Source of the DNA: Oceanobacillus manasiensis
GTDB taxonomy: Bacteria > Bacillota > Bacilli > Bacillales > Amphibacillaceae
Assembly (NCBI RefSeq): GCF_000724085.1
Contig: NZ_CCDL010000003.1
Location: 62,001-126,000, forward strand
DNA length: 64,000 bases
Direction of reading: 5' to 3'
This document shows positions 44,416 through 51,537 of the stretch, in pieces; within the stretch, counting starts at the first letter, position 1, and the number at the start of each line of letters is the position of its first letter. The translations under genes were made by a program, and so were the position numbers. The notes below the pieces were generated by a model, which saw nothing but the letters and a program-made list of their open reading frames with translations, was not told the origin of the DNA and did no database searches.

Positions 44416-44444
44416 GCTTCATGTTCCAAGTAAGGAACATGAAG
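44416..44444. other. Perfect 12-bp hairpin in a gene-free stretch
   Basis: GCTTCATGTTCC (44416-44427) and GGAACATGAAGC (44433-44444) form an uninterrupted stem with a five-base loop. Neither strand has a T run next to it, so it is not a standard terminator. The surrounding 44292-44643 holds no gene on either strand. It could be an operator, a small RNA element or a REP-like repeat; no second copy is seen in the window. Confidence 0.45.
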
Positions 44445-44643
44445 CATGCAACTTATTTCTTTAAAAAAATATTAAATACGACTTTATATACTAATCTTAA
44501 CTACCACATCAGATAGTCAAGATTATTCATAGTTTTATTTCTTAACAGACCGTATTCTCTCTTAAAGTGTAGGAATTTCAAGAAACCTTCTTATTCCAAA
44601 AAAGTTTCTTTAATACGTTTAACAAAAGAATATATTGTATTGC

Positions 44644-45360
44644 CTAAATTGACACATCAAGTGATAAAAACTTAGGCAGTTCTTGTTCGTGCTTGTCAAG
44701 CATAATCTGGTCTGGCTTGATGCCCTGCTCATACAGTACGTTAATGGTTTGCATGAGGAACTCATCACTTCCGACAATATAGAAGAGTCCATCCTTGTCT
44801 GCAGCAAGATTTTCCACTTCTAGATAGTAGTCTCTACGGTTATCGACGAACTGTGATGTGAACCTTTTTTCAGGTGCGGATGCAAAAATATTAGTGAATA
44901 AGTATTCTTTTGATGAATCGATGTTTAGAGAATGAATTTGATTGACGTTGTCAGCACGTTTGAAATAATCAAGTACAAGCGGTCTGAAAGTTGCCAATCC
45001 AACGCCCGATGACAGCAGGTAAACATTTTTTTCTTCTCTACGAAGGGGTACATTCGAATGCGTTTTAAAGATTGCTACTTCGTCGCCGACTTTAAGCTTT
45101 CTTAAAATCGTTTTAAACTCAGAACACTGTTCTTTAATGCGTGTTGTGATACCAATTGATTTTTCGTATGGTAAAGTGGAGATTGACATATGGCGAATCA
45201 GGCTACGGTTCGGTTTCTCTCCGGCATTAAACCCTTCAAATGCTAAGTGGACGTGAGAACCTTCTTCCCATGTGAAGCCTGCGGGACAGTCGAGTAAATA
45301 TGTTTTAACCTCAGGCGCTTCTTCAATAATTTTATTTATTTTAGTCCAATGTATTTGCAT
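44644..45360 (-). CDS. FAD/NAD(P)-binding oxidoreductase (ferredoxin reductase-like), copy 2
   Basis: 238 residues, collinear without gaps with the protein at 13726-14442; about 33 substitutions by hand count (roughly 86 percent identical). Flavin motif RHMSIST and nucleotide motif SSGVGLATFRPLV are both intact. The leader GTGAGGAGAATATA before the ATG is shared with copy 1, so the duplication included the ribosome site, but I find no Fur-box-like sequence here. This suggests the two copies now answer to different signals. It stands between a gene-free region and the bdb genes; the electron acceptor is unknown. Confidence 0.82.
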   Translation of the reverse strand: MQIHWTKINKIIEEAPEVKTYLLDCPAGFTWEEGSHVHLAFEGFNAGEKPNRSLIRHMSISTLPYEKSIGITTRIKEQCSEFKTILRKLKVGDEVAIFKTHSNVPLRREEKNVYLLSSGVGLATFRPLVLDYFKRADNVNQIHSLNIDSSKEYLFTNIFASAPEKRFTSQFVDNRRDYYLEVENLAADKDGLFYIVGSDEFLMQTINVLYEQGIKPDQIMLDKHEQELPKFLSLDVSI

Positions 45361-45519
45361 TATATATTCTCCTCACTCCATTATTTGTATCTTTACTATC
45401 CAATACACTGACTGTTTTTCTTGATAAATGATGTGACTTAGATTTACTAACAACTTGATTAAGAGAAATAAAACCTAAATCTTTGATGCACATAACTTCA
45501 CCATTTGGATAACAAACCA

Positions 45520-45921
45520 TTACTTACGTTTCAAATGTATTAGCATCATAATTGTAATCAGTGTAAAAGCAATGAGTGCCAGGAAGGGAATTGTAACAAA
45601 ACCGAACCAGTTAATATATTGACCCGAACATGGCACGCCACTTGTACATGTGCTGAATTCATCTAAAGAAGGGATTTTTTGCAATGCATAATGGTAACTG
45701 GAAACAATCATACCAATTACCGACATTGGTAAAATATACTTATAAATTTTCCTATCATTCCGGTAAAAAGCTATGCCTAAAAAAATAACAAGTGGATACA
45801 TTAATATACGTTGATACCAACATAATGTACAAGGTATAAACCCCATACGCTCACTAAAAAATAAACTTCCTCCCATTGCGGTTATGGATACAATCCATGC
45901 AAATAAAAGAGACTTATTCAT
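45520..45921 (-). CDS. bdbC: Disulfide oxidoreductase, DsbB-like (BdbC)
   Basis: 133-residue membrane protein with four hydrophobic segments. The first active pair is CTLC (Cys31, Cys34) followed by WYQRILMYP. The second pair, Cys92 and Cys98, lies in the extracellular loop STCTSGVPCSG. These are the two thiol pairs of BdbC/DsbB, which pass electrons from a thiol oxidase to quinone. The gene overlaps bdbD by eight bases and follows it, so the pair is co-expressed. It is the last gene of the BlaI/M56 cluster. Confidence 0.93.
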   Translation of the reverse strand: MNKSLLFAWIVSITAMGGSLFFSERMGFIPCTLCWYQRILMYPLVIFLGIAFYRNDRKIYKYILPMSVIGMIVSSYHYALQKIPSLDEFSTCTSGVPCSGQYINWFGFVTIPFLALIAFTLITIMMLIHLKRK

Positions 45922-46567
45922 TTTTTGTACTCGCTTCCTCCACCATGTTAATTAAATCATCCGTACTTTTGCCATCAAATAACTTTCCATTAATATAGAT
46001 TGTTGGTGTTGATTGAATACCCAAGCTATTTGCAGTGGAAGTATCTTTTTCCAAAGCCGCATTTCCATTACCTTCCGTGTATGAAAGCATAACTTGTTCC
46101 GTTTCTTCGGGATTTGCAACTTCAGCTAAAACTCTTTCCAAAAATTCATCAGTGAAAAGATTAGCTTGTCCAGATTCAGATACTTGATTTGCAAACAATA
46201 AATGATGGAACTCCCAGAATTTTTCATTACCTAGCTCTTGATAAACAGTTTCTGCGAATTGGGCAGATGTCTTTGAATCAGGACCTATAAATGCGTAATT
46301 CATAAAGTAAAATTTTGCTTTCCCAGTCTTCACTAATTCTTCATTAATAACAGGAAAAATACTGTCATTAAAATCTTTACAATGGGGGCATTTATAGTCA
46401 CCAAATTCAACAATTTCAACAGGTGCTGATTCTTCACCTAAAAACGGTTGATCTTCATAATCAATGACAGCCGACTCTTGTTGAACATCTTTTAACACGA
46501 TAATTCCTATTATAATTATAGCTAATATACCAATGAACCAAAATAATTTCTTTGTCAAAATGAACAC
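45914..46567 (-). CDS. bdbD: Extracytoplasmic thiol-disulfide oxidase, DsbA-like (BdbD)
   Basis: 217 residues. A single N-terminal membrane segment (FWFIGILAIIIIGIIVL) anchors or exports it. The thioredoxin-fold domain has EFGDYKCPHCKDF with the active CPHC (Cys60-Cys63), the DsbA-type helical insert, and the cis-Pro loop QSTPTIYING. It forms disulfide bonds in exported proteins and is re-oxidised by BdbC. Its promoter region contains a palindrome TACACTA-TG-TAGTGTA that resembles the one ahead of the BlaI gene, so it is probably under BlaI control. Confidence 0.93.
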   Translation of the reverse strand: MFILTKKLFWFIGILAIIIIGIIVLKDVQQESAVIDYEDQPFLGEESAPVEIVEFGDYKCPHCKDFNDSIFPVINEELVKTGKAKFYFMNYAFIGPDSKTSAQFAETVYQELGNEKFWEFHHLLFANQVSESGQANLFTDEFLERVLAEVANPEETEQVMLSYTEGNGNAALEKDTSTANSLGIQSTPTIYINGKLFDGKSTDDLINMVEEASTKNE

Positions 46568-46581
46568 TCCCTATGTTTAAC

Positions 46582-46597
46582 TACACTATGTAGTGTA
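46582..46597. promoter_or_regulatory. BlaI-type operator upstream of bdbD
   Basis: TACACTA (46582-46588) and TAGTGTA (46591-46597) form a perfect palindrome with a two-base centre, 15 bases from the bdbD start in the 44-base gap after the M56 gene. On the minus strand it reads as an ACTACA half-site like those of BlaI/MecI operators. A related palindrome precedes the BlaI-like gene. Confidence 0.65.
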
Positions 46598-46611
46598 ATG
46601 GTGTAAAAAAA

Positions 46612-47460
46612 TTACGCAAGCGCGTAAATAAATAATCCACAGATCAAACTAAAGACTATTAACGATATGATTATTATTCTTAATGGAATTTGCAGTTGGG
46701 CATCCTTTATTGGATTCAGGATATATTCAATCCGATAATTTACGGATGTGTCAGCGAATGACACGTAAGTGAAAGGCATTTTTTCCTGCTTGCCAGTTTT
46801 CAACATTTTCAGGAGAGCACTGCCCAAATTCACAGATGTTTCCTGTTGTTTGATAGCAAATTCATCTGCCAATACTTCCTGAATAACTCTATATTTTTGA
46901 TGAAACCACTTTTGAATTGGAATATACCATATAATGGAAGAGCTAAGTGATAGCAAAAATACTTTAAGTGGATCTCGATTATCTTTGTGATATTTTTCAT
47001 GAGAAATAACGGCTTTTAATTCTTCATGTGTTAAGAGGTTTATTAAACCTGTTGTGAAAATAATTTTAGGTCTTATAAATCCCATCGTAATTGCAATTGG
47101 AGTCGGGTGTGAAAGAACCAATATTTCTTCTTTTTCACTTTCATATACCTGATTCATTTCTATTGTGAGTTTTTCCTCTGTGTACTGCTGGAATCGTTTT
47201 TTCATTTTGATAGTTTGGAACAAATGTAATCCAATCTTCCATAGTGAACATAACAACGTATATATGATAAGCCCATCGAGCGTATACTCAAGAAATGATA
47301 GTCCAAATGCTTTTAACCAGCTATGACATACTGCAACAAGGTTAAATTTCATATTCCAGCCTACAATTATTGAAATTACATATAACCCCATTTGAAGCAA
47401 AATGGTGCCTAAAATGACAAGCGATACAAAAAATATAAGAGATGATTGACGCTTGGACAT
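46612..47460 (-). CDS. M56-family membrane metallopeptidase without sensor domain (BlaR1/MecR1-like)
   Basis: 282 residues. Membrane segments lie at about 9-33, 55-75, 168-182 and at the C-terminus (about 260-280). The zinc protease motif is HEKYH (154-158), with ADE near 200 completing the site. BlaR1 and MecR1 are about twice this length because of an extracellular penicillin-binding sensor; that domain is absent here, so the trigger is something other than direct beta-lactam acylation, or an unknown partner. It should cleave or inactivate the BlaI-like repressor encoded three bases upstream. Confidence 0.88.
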   Translation of the reverse strand: MSKRQSSLIFFVSLVILGTILLQMGLYVISIIVGWNMKFNLVAVCHSWLKAFGLSFLEYTLDGLIIYTLLCSLWKIGLHLFQTIKMKKRFQQYTEEKLTIEMNQVYESEKEEILVLSHPTPIAITMGFIRPKIIFTTGLINLLTHEELKAVISHEKYHKDNRDPLKVFLLSLSSSIIWYIPIQKWFHQKYRVIQEVLADEFAIKQQETSVNLGSALLKMLKTGKQEKMPFTYVSFADTSVNYRIEYILNPIKDAQLQIPLRIIIISLIVFSLICGLFIYALA

Positions 47461-47463
47461 AAG

Positions 47464-47877
47464 TTACATACCCTTTTTCAATGCTTTAATTTTTTGCTCG
47501 AGTTTTGCGACAAGGTCCTCATCAGCTTCTTCAAGTGCATTGAGCATATGGCTTACGACTACATTGCCGAATTCATCCATGAGTTCATTTGTCATTTCTT
47601 TTGACTGTGTATTTAAGAACTCAATTCTTGATTGAACTGGTCTATATAAAGAGGATTTTCCTTCTGTTCTCTTTTGAAGAATACCCTTTTCAATTAAACG
47701 ATTCATGACAGTCATGACAGTGTTAAAATTTGTTGCTTTCTCCTGTTCAAGAATCTGTTGGACATCTTTAATTGTCTTTTCTTCACCATTCCAAAGGATG
47801 TCCATAATTTTTGCTTCAAGAGGCCCAAAAAAACGATTCAATCCACTTTCATTGATTTTAAACTTCCGAATTTTCAC
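47464..47877 (-). CDS. BlaI/MecI/CopY-family repressor
   Basis: 137 residues, winged helix with LNRFFGPLEAKIMDILWNGEEKTIKDVQQIL, FNTVMTVMNRLIEKGILQKRTEGKSSLYRPVQS, the standard BlaI pattern, and a C-terminal dimerisation helix pair. It is followed three bases on by an M56 peptidase, the normal regulatory pair. A palindrome ACACTAC/GTAGTGT lies about 15 bases upstream of its start. Probably represses itself and the bdbDC genes until the peptidase removes it. Confidence 0.93.
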   Translation of the reverse strand: MKIRKFKINESGLNRFFGPLEAKIMDILWNGEEKTIKDVQQILEQEKATNFNTVMTVMNRLIEKGILQKRTEGKSSLYRPVQSRIEFLNTQSKEMTNELMDEFGNVVVSHMLNALEEADEDLVAKLEQKIKALKKGM

Positions 47878-47891
47878 TGCATTACCACCTC

Positions 47892-47910
47892 ACACTACCT
47901 ATTGTAGTGT
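47892..47910. promoter_or_regulatory. BlaI-type operator upstream of the BlaI-like gene
   Basis: ACACTAC (47892-47898) and GTAGTGT (47904-47910) are perfect seven-base arms with a five-base centre, just upstream of the repressor start. The ACACTACA word on the minus strand is shared with the bdbD site. Autoregulation is inferred. Confidence 0.6.
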
Positions 47911-48049
47911 CGAATAGCAATCCCGTCAAGAAGAATAAGTGATTAACATATGTGAAAGTTGCAAGAGTATAGACGGAATCATTATTGAAATAGTAGATAT
48001 GTGTAAGTTCAACTATATTTCCAAAGTTTTGTGGTATTGAAAAAATCAG

Positions 48050-48109
48050 AAGGAAAGACATTAGCAGCGATATTTCGTATTGAAATCCCCTTTGCTAGTG
48101 TCTTTCCTT
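48050..48109 (-). terminator. Terminator after the NAD(P)-binding protein gene
   Basis: On the minus strand AAGGAAAGACACTAGCA pairs with TGCTAATGTCTTTCCTT across a 26-base loop, followed by CTGATTTTTT. The stem sits about 40 bases beyond the stop codon. Confidence 0.65.
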
Positions 48110-48145
48110 TAATGAATTTAGAAATTATTAATGTTACATCGAAAA

Positions 48146-48781
48146 TTACTTTTCGCCAACAACAGTAAACCTTTCGTTTAAGTGCTTAGGATCTTCAATT
48201 TCATCTAAAACAGCAATTGCGTAGTCTTGATAGCTTATATAGCTTTCACCTTTTGAATTAACTAGTAGATGGTCTTTTCCAGATTGGTAGGATCCCGTTC
48301 TTTTTCCATCCGCATCAAATTCTGCTGAAGGGCTAATAAATGTCCATTTAATATCTGATGTTTCCTTTAATTCTTGTAAGTTTCGTGCTTGCCCTTTAGC
48401 TGTCGGCTTAAATAAATCTGGAAACTCAGCTGTTTCTATTACTTGAACCGTTTTATTTTCATCTACGTACAGGCTACCAGCTCCACCCACAATAATTGCT
48501 CTAGTATCTGTTCCCTTTAGGGTTTGGATGAGAGCACTTCCTGCATCGACGTGAGCCTGTTCTTCACCTACAGGGGCACCAAATGCATTCACCACTACGT
48601 TAAATTGTTTTAAATCTTCTGATGTAAGGTCGAAAATTGTTTTTTCAATCACTGTAACATTCTGGTTCTGAAGTTTCGATGCATCCCTTACGATAGCAGT
48701 TACTTCATGTCCTCGACTAATTCCTTCTTCCAAAATAAGATTTCCTGCTTTACCGTTTGCTCCAATTATTCCAATTTTCAT
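48146..48781 (-). CDS. NAD(P)-binding Rossmann-fold protein (YwnB-like epimerase/reductase family)
   Basis: 211 residues with an N-terminal dinucleotide site GIIGANGKAGNLIL, then EVTAIVRDASKL and VVNAFGAP, as in atypical short-chain dehydrogenases (NmrA/YwnB type). WTFISPSAEFDADG is typical of this group, which lacks the classical YxxxK pair. TAGGAGGAA precedes the start. It is divergent from the IclR gene across a gap with an IclR-like palindrome, so it is probably a target. Substrate unknown; related proteins are linked to stress or quinone handling. Confidence 0.82.
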   Translation of the reverse strand: MKIGIIGANGKAGNLILEEGISRGHEVTAIVRDASKLQNQNVTVIEKTIFDLTSEDLKQFNVVVNAFGAPVGEEQAHVDAGSALIQTLKGTDTRAIIVGGAGSLYVDENKTVQVIETAEFPDLFKPTAKGQARNLQELKETSDIKWTFISPSAEFDADGKRTGSYQSGKDHLLVNSKGESYISYQDYAIAVLDEIEDPKHLNERFTVVGEK

Positions 48782-48853
48782 TTTTAATTCCTCCTATCTA
48801 TTGATAGCCTTATCATAGTATCCTTAAATAAAATCCTCAAATTTCGTGAAAGA

Positions 48854-48872
48854 AGTTCCATATAGTGAAACT
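48854..48872. promoter_or_regulatory. IclR-type operator between divergent genes
   Basis: AGTTCCA (48854-48860) and TGAAACT (48866-48872) flank TATAG; one mismatch in seven paired bases. The TTCCATATAGTGAA core resembles known IclR-family palindromes. It is placed to control both the IclR gene and the divergent NAD(P)-binding protein. Confidence 0.5.
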
Positions 48873-48935
48873 ACTTTTAAAAATATTGAATTCAATATAA
48901 TAAACATTTATACTACCAGCAGATGAGGTGATCAT

Positions 48936-49685
48936 ATGGCCCAAAATGAAGTATCGACATTAAAAAAAGGTCTGCTTGTTCTGGAAATGGTAAAACAGCG
49001 TAAAGGGATTACCTTAAAAGAAGTAATGCATGAACTAAATTTAAGTAAATCTACAGCTTTTCGAATATTATCAACCCTAGAAGAAATGGAGTATGTTTAT
49101 AAACTTCAAACACAATATTTTGTTCATCATAAAATGTTCTGCGAAAGTTTTGAAAAGCGTTCAGAAATGGATTGGGCGTCATTACACTCTATTTATCAAG
49201 TAGCGAACAAGATGCAAATGAGTACCTATGTAGGAAAAATGGACGGAAATAATCTTGTGATGACTCAAGCATTACACGCTCCGTTTCAGCGTTCAGCTGA
49301 AGCTGAAATTGGAAATCGATCTAAATTACATCAAACCGCAATTGGAAAAGTCATCCTAGCTCATTTAAAAGAAGATTCATTAACATATTATCTTGGCAAA
49401 ACGTCACTTGGGCAATCCACAAATACGTTTCACGATCCACATCTTTTTCGATATCATTTAAAAGCAATTCGTGATGAAGGTTATGCATTTGATGATGAAG
49501 AACGTATTGTCGGAGCTCGGTGTTTAGCCGTTCCTATTTTCCGTAATCAAGAAGTAATAGCAGCTTTATCAGTAGCAGCACCAGTCGGTCAAATCTCCTG
49601 TGGCGATATTAAACATATTGCTAAGAAGCTACATGTAGGGAGTAAAGCCATAACGAAGGAGATCGAGACCTTCATCAACGATTAA
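48936..49685 (+). CDS. IclR-family transcriptional regulator
   Basis: 249 residues. The N-terminal winged helix reads LKKGLLVLEMVKQRKGITLKEVMHELNLSKSTAFRILSTLEEMEYV. The C-terminal effector domain shows SKLHQTAIGKVILAHL, IRDEGYAFDDEERIVGARCLAVPIF and VIAALSVAAPVGQI, all characteristic of IclR. GAGGTGATCAT precedes the ATG. The FMN reductase gene follows 18 bases later, so they form an operon, and the divergent gene shares the control region. The effector is unknown, perhaps an aromatic or quinone-like compound given the targets. Confidence 0.92.
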   Translation: MAQNEVSTLKKGLLVLEMVKQRKGITLKEVMHELNLSKSTAFRILSTLEEMEYVYKLQTQYFVHHKMFCESFEKRSEMDWASLHSIYQVANKMQMSTYVGKMDGNNLVMTQALHAPFQRSAEAEIGNRSKLHQTAIGKVILAHLKEDSLTYYLGKTSLGQSTNTFHDPHLFRYHLKAIRDEGYAFDDEERIVGARCLAVPIFRNQEVIAALSVAAPVGQISCGDIKHIAKKLHVGSKAITKEIETFIND

Positions 49686-49703
49686 TATTTGGAGGTAAAC
49701 AAA

Positions 49704-50246
49704 ATGAAAGTGATAGCAATTGTAGGAAGTATTCGTAAAAATTCATATAATTTACAACTTGCAAAACATGTACAGAAACGGTATGCAGAACAATTTGAAG
49801 TAGAGATTCTAGATTTAGCTCCTCTTCCAATGTATAACCAAGATATCGAATTAGATGCACCACAAGAGGTACTTGATTTTAAAGCGAAAGTGAAAGAAGC
49901 TGACGCTGTTCTTTGGATAACACCAGAATACAATTCATCTATTCCAGGGGTTTTAGGAAATGCGATCGATTGGTTAAGTCGAGTTGATAGAGTGATGAAT
50001 GGTAAACCATCTATTATTATGGGCTCTTCAATGGGAATTTTAGGTTCGGTAAAAGCACAGATGCATTTACGTGACATCTTGTTTGCGGTGGGACTAAATT
50101 CTCCAGTTCTTGGAGGGAATGAAGTGTATGTAGGCGCAGTTCATGAAAAATTTGACGCGGAAGGGAACCTAACAGATGAGAAAACCATTGATTTCTTAGA
50201 TGGTGTTATAGAAAACTTCCAAGACTCAATGAAAAGATACGTATAA
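49704..50246 (+). CDS. NADPH-dependent FMN reductase / azoreductase-type flavoprotein
   Basis: 180-residue flavodoxin-like protein. IVGSIRKNSYNLQLAKHV carries the phosphate loop of the NADPH:FMN reductase family. The ITPEYNSSIPGVLGNAIDWLSR motif is diagnostic, and KPSIIMGSSMGILGSVKAQMHLR completes the flavin site. ATG 49704 follows GGAGG with good spacing. Such enzymes reduce quinones, azo compounds or chromate. Co-expressed with the IclR regulator, so it is probably induced by its own toxic substrate. Confidence 0.92.
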   Translation: MKVIAIVGSIRKNSYNLQLAKHVQKRYAEQFEVEILDLAPLPMYNQDIELDAPQEVLDFKAKVKEADAVLWITPEYNSSIPGVLGNAIDWLSRVDRVMNGKPSIIMGSSMGILGSVKAQMHLRDILFAVGLNSPVLGGNEVYVGAVHEKFDAEGNLTDEKTIDFLDGVIENFQDSMKRYV

Positions 50247-50543
50247 CGATACAGGCAATTTGATTTGAAAGTATCACACAGGTTTGGATTGTGAGATAGA
50301 CGCAGAAGTTCAAAAGTTATTTATTGATATTGAGATAGTTCTGGCATCACTCCTTTATATGGTTTGAGTTCGGTTTGCGCTGAACTTAAACCAGCCATTT
50401 TACTTTAATGCGTTTGGTGTTTTAATTATTGACTTCATTACCCAAATGATTTTTTTAAACCGAAATATCTGCATACATTGCTTTCTTAGACATAACTCGG
50501 ATAGATCATTACTTACCATTGCATACTAGGTTTTTGCTCCTCA
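50247..50543 (+). other. Intergenic region between convergent genes
   Basis: 297 bases with no gene. GTTC...GAAC can pair around 50369-50386, and a T run occurs near 50450, but no convincing terminator for either flanking gene was found. I looked for a short hydrophobic pheromone ORF for the Rgg-like regulator and saw none. Confidence 0.35.
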
Positions 50544-51431
50544 CTACTCAATCAACAAAAGATATTCCTCAATATTATGTGCCAGCTTAGTAGAATCCAG
50601 ATTCCTTAATAATTGAATTGCTTTCTTCATTTTTACAATCCCTTCTTCTTTGTTTCCAGTCCGGATCTCATAAGTACCCTTTAACTGAAGGATATGGACT
50701 CTATCCACTAAGTTGCTTTCTGGAATGGCAACCTCCTCCAGATACGAAATAAACTCACTGAATTCATTTTGATATGTAAATGCTTCATGAAATCGATTCA
50801 CAGGTCCACACAAATAAATAATCGTATTAAAAAGCACAGCTGTTATCGCATCATGTATTTTCGGATAGCCTCTAAAACGAGCACTTTTCTCATATGCAGT
50901 TCTTGATAGCATAATGACCATATCTGCTTCAAGTAATAACAGCGTTCCATTATAAAGCATTAACTCATAATATCCCCACACCTCTACGCGGAATAAATAA
51001 TCAGCAAGAAGGCGTATATCAGTTTCTTGTACGTCTTCACCTTGATATTCCGCATCTACAAGACTTTCATACACTTCAATTAATAGAGCGTTATAATGAT
51101 AGGTTTCCACTCCATATTGCTGGCCTTTCTTTAGTTGTTCACTTTTTAATTGCTTTAGATGTTTCACGTCTCTATTCAAATAGGCGGATCCAGCTGATTT
51201 AAAAAACTGCTCTAGTTTGTCGGGCTGAAAATCATGATGTATGTAAAGAAACTCATCAAAGTTCATCATGAGCTTTTCTAATATTTTTGTCATGAGTCCG
51301 AGTGTTATATCAGAATCTCCCCGTTCAAACTTGGATAGAAAAGAAACAGAACAGACTCCATCTGCTAGTTCTTTTAAAGTTATCCCTTTTTGTTTTCGAA
51401 TTATCCTTATTGTAATTCCGTATTCGACCAC
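50544..51431 (-). CDS. Rgg/GadR/MutR-family regulator (XRE helix-turn-helix plus helical repeats)
   Basis: 295 residues from a GTG preceded by GGAGGTGAAA. The N-terminal XRE helix-turn-helix reads GITIRIIRKQKGITLKELADGVCSVSFLSKFERG, with the FLSKFERG-type motif common to Rgg proteins. The remaining 230 residues are helical repeats that bind short peptides in the RRNPP superfamily. The divergent amidohydrolase gene is the likely target. No adjacent pheromone gene is visible, so peptide sensing is not shown. Confidence 0.82.
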   Translation of the reverse strand: MVEYGITIRIIRKQKGITLKELADGVCSVSFLSKFERGDSDITLGLMTKILEKLMMNFDEFLYIHHDFQPDKLEQFFKSAGSAYLNRDVKHLKQLKSEQLKKGQQYGVETYHYNALLIEVYESLVDAEYQGEDVQETDIRLLADYLFRVEVWGYYELMLYNGTLLLLEADMVIMLSRTAYEKSARFRGYPKIHDAITAVLFNTIIYLCGPVNRFHEAFTYQNEFSEFISYLEEVAIPESNLVDRVHILQLKGTYEIRTGNKEEGIVKMKKAIQLLRNLDSTKLAHNIEEYLLLIE

Positions 51432-51537
51432 CGTTTCACCTCCACTGCAAAAGAAATTCCACTATATGATAATTTTACAAACCAATCGTTTTAACCAATA
51501 TACAATAAAATCAGAACATTTAATATAGGAGGAAGCA

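Noticed and set aside
46612-47877. A beta-lactam-inducible resistance locus (blaI-blaR1)
   Set aside because: No beta-lactamase or PBP2a gene is nearby and the M56 protein lacks the penicillin-binding sensor domain.
50247-51537. Short hydrophobic pheromone gene for the Rgg-like regulator
   Set aside because: I searched the gaps on both sides of the regulator and found no short frame with a ribosome site and hydrophobic tail.
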